Shown one piece after another: positions 49,285-52,713 of a DNA stretch of 52,713 bases. The stretch is from the NCBI GenBank assembly GCA_030432025.1, contig JAUIIA010000015.1, forward strand, positions 1 through 52,713, in the 5' to 3' direction. Position numbers and translations under genes: made by a program. Below the pieces are notes generated by a model. That model searched no databases. It saw nothing but the letters and a program-made list of their open reading frames with translations, and was not told the origin of the DNA. Every line of letters starts with the position of its first letter. The stretch's first letter is position 1. Source of the DNA: Alphaproteobacteria bacterium. GTDB taxonomy: Bacteria; Pseudomonadota; Alphaproteobacteria; Micavibrionales; Micavibrionaceae.

Positions 49285-50055
49285 ATGGCAGATCCTGTCT
49301 TTCAAATTCGAGTTTTAGTTGAACCGTTGGACCATCCAGCAGCGTTAGGTGCTGCGCATACGGGTATTGTGATATATGCTGATGATGAGCCTATTATGGC
49401 ATTTCAGGGAGTAGCTGTTGATCGTGAGAACGGCCAGTGGCAGGCGGTTGCCATTGATCCCATGGAGAATACTTTAAGAGCCTTTGTTATACCGGGTGAT
49501 GTTTTTGGTGGCTCTGATAAGATTGCAGGTGGAATTACAGGCAACGAGGACAATTATGAAATCGTTGTATTTGAAGGTAGCGCTGAAGAGGTTCTCGTAA
49601 AGATGCTGAACGGCATGGAAGCCGCAGCGTTCATGAATGATCAAAACCTTCCTTATGTTGTGGCAGATATTGTCCAAAGCTCTCAGAACTCCAATTCTGT
49701 CATGAGAACATTCCTTGAGGCAATGGACATCGAATATTCCGACGAAGTCGAAAGTGTATTTGCACCCGGTGATGGTCGTATTTTAATTCCGCTTGAATGG
49801 GAGGCCCGCATTAATCTTCCAGAGAACTTTAATGAGCTAACACCGGATCAGCAAAACGAAATCATGCAGGAATGGATTGAAGTGATGCAGGAGGTCGGCC
49901 CAAAGTTAGCGCCTAATGCAGTTGCTGAACAAGCCACGACGGATCCTGCGCCAGAGAAGAGTGATGCTGATTCACTTTATTATGATAGAGCGCCGATATA
50001 CGCACCGGCAGATGGCGGTGGGGGCGTTGCACCGGGCATGGGATTTGAGCGCTAA
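49285..50055 (+). CDS. Uncharacterised protein, possible papain-like fold
   Basis: The function is not recognised. From the ATG at 49285 (AGAAGG 5 bases upstream; the ATG at 49267 has no site) the product has 256 residues and no signal peptide. The N-terminal strand-rich part has HTGIVIYADDEPIMAFQG; a later segment reads VQSSQNSNSVMRTFLEAMDIEY. This H...(about 100 residues)...NSNS plus helix pattern recalls papain-like or LRAT-like folds in which the Asn-Ser-Asn segment helps form the active site, but no catalytic Cys is evident. The last 60 residues are low-complexity (Pro, Ala, Asp, Gly). It ends with a four-base convergent overlap with the HTH regulator gene, at the border of the mobile element. 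Confidence 0.7.
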   Translation: MADPVFQIRVLVEPLDHPAALGAAHTGIVIYADDEPIMAFQGVAVDRENGQWQAVAIDPMENTLRAFVIPGDVFGGSDKIAGGITGNEDNYEIVVFEGSAEEVLVKMLNGMEAAAFMNDQNLPYVVADIVQSSQNSNSVMRTFLEAMDIEYSDEVESVFAPGDGRILIPLEWEARINLPENFNELTPDQQNEIMQEWIEVMQEVGPKLAPNAVAEQATTDPAPEKSDADSLYYDRAPIYAPADGGGGVAPGMGFER

Positions 50056-50456
50056 TCCGGACAGGCACAGACTATGGAATTAAAGTGATAATATATACTC
50101 GGATTTTCACTTATGTTCACCTGTTCATGGGCTGTTCCGGCAAAAGCGGACGGGGCCAAAATAGCAACGGCGGCAGCGGTTAACGCCGACTTCTCGACCA
50201 TCTCACGAATTTTGGCATAGAAAGAACGACTTTTTTCGGATGTGCGCCAGCAGTTTAAATCTAATAGAGCAAGTGTCTGGTCTCTTTTTCCCATCTCAGC
50301 GATTTTTAGCATCACCTCATCAGATGGGAATGCCTTTCCCGTACGGAAAAAGCTGATCGTATTACTCTTATAGCCCAGCATTGTGTTTAGCTGCCTATCG
50401 CTGCTAAGGCCTTGCGCGGTTTTTGCGGCGTCTAAATATTCGTTCAAGCTTGGCAT
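50052..50456 (-). CDS. Phage-type HTH regulator with C-terminal hydrophobic segment (DUF3693-like)
   Basis: Small regulator of 134 residues. Residues 1-55 form a helix-turn-helix (LNEYLDAAKTAQGLSSDRQL, then NTISFFRTGKAFPSDEVMLKIAEM), resembling DUF3693/phage repressor-like proteins of filamentous and other prophages. A Lys/Arg stretch leads to a hydrophobic segment ALTAAAVAILAPSAFA (about residues 90-105) and a short tail with two Cys, so it may be membrane-tethered, as in that family. AAGGAGATAAG before the ATG at 50456 is a strong ribosome site and is overlapped by one copy of the CCTTATAG repeat. It is divergent from the replication region and probably represses itself. Confidence 0.75.
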   Translation of the reverse strand: MPSLNEYLDAAKTAQGLSSDRQLNTMLGYKSNTISFFRTGKAFPSDEVMLKIAEMGKRDQTLALLDLNCWRTSEKSRSFYAKIREMVEKSALTAAAVAILAPSAFAGTAHEQVNISENPSIYYHFNSIVCACPD

Positions 50457-50462
50457 CTTATC

Positions 50463-50502
50463 TCCTTATAGAATCGTTCCTTATAGGCATCTTACTATAA
50501 GG
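50463..50502. promoter_or_regulatory. Three CCTTATAG operator-like repeats
   Basis: CCTTATAG occurs at 50464-50471 and 50479-50486 as direct copies 15 bases apart, and inverted (CTATAAGG) at 50495-50502, forming an 8+8+8 palindrome with the middle copy. On the minus strand the copies coincide with the regulator gene's ribosome site (AAGGAG) and a TATAGT -10-like sequence. The arrangement suggests autoregulatory operators for the adjacent HTH protein. Confidence 0.65.
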
Positions 50503-50525
50503 ATGTTGAATTAATCAATAATCCA

Positions 50526-50555
50526 TTGACTTGCTGTTATAGCGTGGCTTATGAT
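50526..50555 (+). promoter_or_regulatory. Probable sigma70-type promoter for the rightward operon
   Basis: TTGACT (50526-50531) and TATGAT (50550-50555) are spaced by 18 bases and read towards the tRNA-like gene and replication initiator. Predicted transcription start is near 50562. It lies 24 bases from the inverted CCTTATAG copy, close enough for regulation by the divergent HTH protein. Confidence 0.65.
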
Positions 50556-50579
50556 CTAATCCATGAGCCTGACGTGTTT

Positions 50580-50629
50580 AGGCGGTGCAGGGAAACACTC
50601 TGCTTAAATGATGATTTATTCAGCCGCCT
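50580..50629 (+). other. Structured leader: nested stem between promoter and tRNA-like gene
   Basis: AGGCGG (50580-50585) pairs with CCGCCT (50624-50629), and inside it GCAG (50587-50590) pairs with CTGC (50600-50603). It is placed near the predicted 5' end of the rightward transcript and followed by TTTC, so it might be an attenuator or a processed leader. A 14-codon open frame (ATG 50563 to stop 50607, MSLTCLGGAGKHSA) begins almost at the predicted start site; it may or may not be translated. Confidence 0.4.
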
Positions 50630-50635
50630 TTCATC

Positions 50636-50738
50636 TCAGACCGTATTGCGGGGTAGAGCAGGAGTAAGCTCGCCAGTCTCATAAACTGGAGGTCGGAAGG
50701 TGCAACCACTTCCCCCCGCAACCAACTTTTCAGACCGT
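50636..50738. repeat. Nine-base direct repeats flanking the tRNA-like gene
   Basis: TCAGACCGT occurs at 50636-50644 and again at 50730-50738, immediately outside the tRNA-like sequence (2 and 5 bases from its ends). The right copy is also part of an inverted repeat AGACC-GTTCA-GGTCT (50732-50746). Either a duplication flanking an inserted segment or matched processing signals would produce this. Confidence 0.6.
50647..50724 (+). tRNA. tRNA-Met (CAT) or initiator-like tRNA gene with an irregular T arm
   Basis: The 78-base sequence folds as a cloverleaf: acceptor TGCGGGG/CCCCGCA with encoded ACCA, D stem GAGC/GCTC, anticodon arm CCAGT-CTCATAA-ACTGG (anticodon CAT), variable AGGTC, and T arm GGAAG/CTTCC. 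The acceptor and D-arm sequence are close to bacterial initiator tRNA. However, position 1-72 is a T-A pair rather than the initiator C-A mismatch, and the anticodon stem lacks the three consecutive G-C pairs of initiators. The T loop is nine bases with GTGCAA instead of the canonical TTCRA, so function is uncertain. It may be a functional element-borne tRNA or a tRNA mimic. Confidence 0.75.
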
Positions 50739-50771
50739 TCAGGTCTATAACACGTTCCCGCGTGAGGATAT

Positions 50772-51179
50772 ATGTCGATAGAAGCAATCGCTTGGGCTTT
50801 CAAGCAGCCTATACAGAAATCCAGCACAAAATTCGTGCTTATAGCCATAGCCGACAATGCAGACGCATATGGTATTTGCTTCCCATCTTATAAACATATC
50901 CGTAAAAAGACTTCCCTTGGCCGTTCGACTATCGCTCAGTGTATCAAAGAGCTGGTTGATAACGGCATAATCACTTTAGCCAGCCGGAACAGACCAGAGG
51001 ATAATTCGCAGGCAAGCAACGCATATTTGCTTCCGATTTATAAGGGCGATTTGTCCGAACACCCCTTATACGCATTATTTGCGGGAGGGGGTCCAGCATC
51101 TGGACGGGGGGGTCCGAGATTGGGACGGGGGGGGTCCAGCATCCAGACCCCATTAACCGTAAATATAATCATCATATAA
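50772..51179 (+). CDS. Helix-turn-helix replication protein, N-terminal frame (apparently shifted)
   Basis: The frame encodes 135 residues. Residues 1-95 match phage and plasmid HTH_36-type replication proteins: MSIEAIAWAFKQPIQKSSTK, LIAIADNADAYGICFPSYKHI, then LGRSTIAQCIKELVDNGIITLASR as the winged helix. From about residue 100 it enters a Gly/Pro/Arg linker coded by G-run tandem repeats and stops after a short hydrophobic tail that looks like an out-of-frame end. The next open frame (from 51044, TTG at 51215) continues with what looks like the missing C-terminal domain in a different frame. GAGGA lies just before the ATG, with short spacing. It is either a broken gene, a homopolymer sequencing error, or a slippage-expressed gene. 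Confidence 0.7.
   Translation: MSIEAIAWAFKQPIQKSSTKFVLIAIADNADAYGICFPSYKHIRKKTSLGRSTIAQCIKELVDNGIITLASRNRPEDNSQASNAYLLPIYKGDLSEHPLYALFAGGGPASGRGGPRLGRGGSSIQTPLTVNIIII
51087..51148. repeat. Tandem G-run repeat (5, 7 and 8 G) in the replication gene linker
   Basis: Three units each consist of a G run followed by a similar 14-base core (TCC, then AGCATC or GAGATT, then ending AC): G5 at 51087-51091, G7 at 51106-51112, G8 at 51127-51134. A core plus seven G is 21 bases, a whole number of codons; the G8 unit breaks the frame. In the frame with GTC after each run the cores read VQHLD, VRDWD and VQHPD. Confidence 0.85.
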
Positions 51180-51214
51180 CCAGAGAGAGAGAAGCGCTTA
51201 CGCGCCAGAACTTT

Positions 51215-51685
51215 TTGGATGATATTCAAGAGGGCATCGAGAAGGACCGTTTCGCCTGTGATGTTCTCGGCCATTTGAGCGAGAAAGAGATACGCTCTGC
51301 CGCAGAAGACTGTTTCGGCTCATGGGGAGAAGATCAGCGAGGGCGTGATGCCGTGACAATGCTGCGCATCTGGTTAAAGCAGGGCATGAAGTCAGGGGCC
51401 GTGCGTAAAGCCTCGAAGCCTTCACGAAAGCAGGAAGTCACATTCACAGAACCAGACAACCCCATGCAAGTATGGCACAACGAGGCCGCAAGACTTTTCC
51501 CGCATAACGTATATCAAACGTATTTTAGGCCCGCAGAATGGGACGGCAACGGGACGTTGTTCGTCGCTAAAAGTTTCCACGCCGATTACATCAAGAGCCG
51601 CTTTTCGAGCGAGCTAAAAACTCTATTCCCTGACGGCGTGGAATTGATCACCAAACCTCAAAAGGAGAAAGAACTTGTCAATTAA
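51215..51685 (+). CDS. C-terminal frame of the replication protein (DnaA_N-like domain)
   Basis: 156 residues from a TTG at 51215; the frame is open back to 51044 and joins the HTH frame only after a net -1 shift. The upstream portion (DPINRKYNHH, TREREALTRQNF) looks like normal coding linker, so the TTG is probably not a real start. The first part is helical (DDIQEGIEKDRFACDVLGHL). Residues about 95-150 resemble the DnaA N-terminal/replisome-organiser domain: VWHNEAARLFPHNVYQTYFRPAEW, GTLFVAKSFHADYIKSRFSSELKTLFP. Together with the HTH frame this would make a replication initiator of about 300 residues. It ends 11 bases inside the next gene. Confidence 0.65.
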   Translation: MDDIQEGIEKDRFACDVLGHLSEKEIRSAAEDCFGSWGEDQRGRDAVTMLRIWLKQGMKSGAVRKASKPSRKQEVTFTEPDNPMQVWHNEAARLFPHNVYQTYFRPAEWDGNGTLFVAKSFHADYIKSRFSSELKTLFPDGVELITKPQKEKELVN

Positions 51686-51848
51686 CCTTGAAAAATTGCG
51701 CCAGAATATTGATGCGATTGAAGACGCGCCCCTGATGTGCAAGCCCGAGATCGCGCAAGCGGCCCTCGAAAACGCCTATGCAGCCCTGAAAAACGTAACA
51801 GAACGGGTGGCTGTACTTGAAGCCATGATGCGAGGTGCAAATGTCTAA
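51675..51848 (+). CDS. Small coiled-coil-like protein, 57 residues
   Basis: The gene starts at TTG 51675 with an excellent AAAGGAG seven bases upstream, and overlaps the previous gene by 11 bases and the next by 8. The product (SINLEKLRQNIDAIED..., ending EAMMRGANV) is helical, with a regular hydrophobic pattern (ALENAYAALKNVTERVAVLE) that suggests a short coiled coil. No homology is recognised. Its dense packing with its neighbours is typical of phage early regions. Confidence 0.65.
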   Translation: MSINLEKLRQNIDAIEDAPLMCKPEIAQAALENAYAALKNVTERVAVLEAMMRGANV

Positions 51849-52041
51849 TCCAAACCTCGAACTCGAACTGCAAATGTTCAAAAGCCGCATTCAGGCCGTG
51901 AAAAACGAACTGGCGGCATTGCCACGGCTCGGCCCGACATCGAAGAAAGAATGCACGATGATCGACGGCATGTTGGATGATGTGGAGGCGCTTGGCATCC
52001 AGACCATTTCTCGCCGGAGGCTGAAACATGAGCGCACTTAA
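51841..52041 (+). CDS. Small helical protein, 66 residues
   Basis: The ATG at 51841 (a GTG at 51835 is possible) lies within the end of the previous gene and the frame runs to a stop 14 bases inside the next gene. The product is helical and charged (LELELQMFKSRIQAVKNELA, then KKECTMIDGMLDDVEALG). The function is not recognised. Ribosome site CGAGG is weak. Size and overlap fit a phage-type operon. Confidence 0.62.
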   Translation: MSNPNLELELQMFKSRIQAVKNELAALPRLGPTSKKECTMIDGMLDDVEALGIQTISRRRLKHERT

Positions 52042-52480
52042 AAACCCCAAAGACAGGACTGACCACGGCGTTACTTGCCCGTGTTGCAGCGGTACGACAA
52101 AGGCCTCATTGACCAAAAACCGCACCATTTATGTTTGGTGTCGGAACGTCATCGATGAGGAAACGGGCGAGTATTGCGGTTACAACGCGAAACTAGGCCG
52201 CGTAGCCAGCAAAGCTTTCATCCAACATCACAACGCAAAATATGGAGATCAAGACGATGTTCGAGTTCCTGAAGAACGACAAAACCCAGAACAAGCCGAA
52301 AGCCCCAGCATCGGACACAACGGCGGACCCCCTCTCGATGAAAGTGGGAGAAGCCCCGCACCCGAACGAGTACCAGAGCCAGAACTTCCCGCCACAGACG
52401 GAGTTAGCGCCGAACAGCCAGCCGAGCAGCCAAGAAAATCAATCCTCAGCGGATTACTCGGCGGAACCGCATTCGAGTGA
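52028..52480 (+). CDS. Zinc-ribbon-like phage protein with an IGHNGGPPL motif
   Basis: 150 residues with CGGAGG seven bases before the ATG. The N-terminal part has four or more cysteines in a ribbon-like layout (CPCC near residue 17, WCRN near 38, YCGY near 50), likely binding zinc. The middle is Pro/Glu-rich and holds SIGHNGGPPLDESG; the IGHNGGPPL signature recurs in alphaproteobacterial phage and plasmid proteins, as known in general. The C-terminus ends KSILSGLLGGTAFE. Its last 224 bases overlap another open frame that continues beyond it. The function is not recognised. Confidence 0.66.
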   Translation: MSALKNPKDRTDHGVTCPCCSGTTKASLTKNRTIYVWCRNVIDEETGEYCGYNAKLGRVASKAFIQHHNAKYGDQDDVRVPEERQNPEQAESPSIGHNGGPPLDESGRSPAPERVPEPELPATDGVSAEQPAEQPRKSILSGLLGGTAFE

Positions 52481-52713
52481 ACCAGATCACTTTGACGAGC
52501 TGATCGCGTCCGAGACAAAGGCGGAGCAAGCACAACAGGCGCAAGTCGCCACAGCCGGAATGCTCGGCCCGAATGAATTTCACGCCGTGTTCTGTGTCGG
52601 TTTTTCAACGGCCAGTCACATGACGGGCCTGAAATCGCTCGAAGTGAACAAGGACGATGCAGCCGCGCAGAACTGTACGCGGGCGCTTTACGAGACAATT
52701 CAGGACATTCCGT
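52257..52713 (+). CDS. Uncharacterised phage-type gene, 3' end off the window
   Basis: An open frame from ATG 52257 (GGAG about nine bases upstream; ATG 52242 also possible) runs past the right edge. The first part (MFEFLKNDKTQNKPKAPASD) is low-complexity, rich in Gln, Ser, Pro, Asn and Glu, and overlaps the zinc-ribbon gene in another frame. After that gene stops, the sequence becomes more globular: MLGPNEFHAVFCVGFSTASHM, then TGLKSLEVNKDDAAAQNCTRAL. The lack of stops beyond the overlap supports it as real. The function is not recognised. Confidence 0.6.
   Translation, partial: MFEFLKNDKTQNKPKAPASDTTADPLSMKVGEAPHPNEYQSQNFPPQTELAPNSQPSSQENQSSADYSAEPHSSEPDHFDELIASETKAEQAQQAQVATAGMLGPNEFHAVFCVGFSTASHMTGLKSLEVNKDDAAAQNCTRALYETIQDIP

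Larger units (their letters stand above)
50052..52713. mobile_element. Left end of a phage- or plasmid-like mobile element
   Basis: From about 50052 the gene style changes. There is an HTH regulator divergent from an operator-rich control region, then a tRNA-like gene, a replication-initiator-like gene, and five small plus-strand genes that overlap one another. One of these carries the IGHNGGPPL motif seen in many alphaproteobacterial phage-type proteins. No integrase, capsid gene or attachment site is in the window, so the class of element and exact left border are not fixed. The right end lies off the window. Confidence 0.72.

Noticed and set aside
50563-50607. P-loop-like GGAGKHS in the 14-codon leader frame
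   Set aside because: Resemblance to a Walker A motif in so short a peptide is surely coincidental; only the regulatory possibility of the frame is kept.

Overview
The window looks like a chromosomal segment of an alphaproteobacterium. The gene order tpiA-ppiD-trpE...trpGDC-lexA-comEC-gltX-gltA on one side and secG-pyrG-kdsA-eno-ftsB-pdhA-pdhB-pdhC-lpd-lipA-ratA-cinA-pgpA-ispDF-ntrY-ntrX-trkA-hfq-hflX-mazG on the other is the classic alphaproteobacterial core arrangement. Class-typical details agree: a fused ispDF, a lipoyl domain fused to pdhB, a lexA gene preceded by a GTTC-N7-GTTC SOS box, and a comEC product without a metallo-beta-lactamase tail. The sequence alone does not fix the genus. 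Several genes usually found in this order (moaC, moeA, dusB, ntrB, ntrC) are absent at their expected places.

Layout. (1) 1-12450, mostly minus strand: citrate synthase (cut by the edge), glutamyl-tRNA synthetase, comEC (plus strand), lexA, and the tryptophan genes trpC, trpD, trpG. A plus-strand divergent polysaccharide deacetylase separates these from trpE, which is coupled by a one-base overlap to a PpiD-like periplasmic chaperone. (2) 12554-30805: triosephosphate isomerase, SecG, CTP synthase, an RlpA-like lipoprotein, KdsA, two uncharacterised proteins, enolase, a DUF1579 protein closed by a clear terminator, FtsB, and the pyruvate dehydrogenase cluster. The cluster carries a tiny membrane protein, a 55-residue lipoprotein and a LOG-like protein between its enzymes. 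Lipoate synthase, a Coq10/RatA protein and the minus-strand cinA-pgpA-ispDF group follow. (3) 30953-40903: the NtrY/NtrX two-component pair, TrkA, glutamate racemase, a HAD phosphatase, Hfq, HflX, an inositol-monophosphatase-family protein and MazG. (4) 41040-46053: three tandem genes for unusually large, mutually related prepilin-like proteins. This is the most interesting chromosomal locus here. (5) 46121-50055: a DCC-HTTM fusion, a sterol-desaturase-type hydroxylase, a GIY-YIG protein and an uncharacterised protein. (6) about 50052 to the right edge: one end of a phage- or plasmid-like mobile element. It has an HTH regulator, an operator-rich divergent control region, a Met(CAT) tRNA-like gene flanked by 9-bp direct repeats, a replication-initiator-like reading frame split at G-runs, and a train of small overlapping genes, the last leaving the window.

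How the genes work together. Regions 1-3 are housekeeping: central carbon flux (TpiA, Eno, PDH, GltA), tryptophan and isoprenoid precursors, envelope building (KdsA, MurI, PgpA, RlpA-like, PpiD, SecG), SOS control and nucleotide house-cleaning. Region 4 probably encodes exported, pilus-associated surface proteins, but no assembly machinery is visible in the window. Region 6 shows early replication and control functions of a mobile element whose remainder lies to the right.
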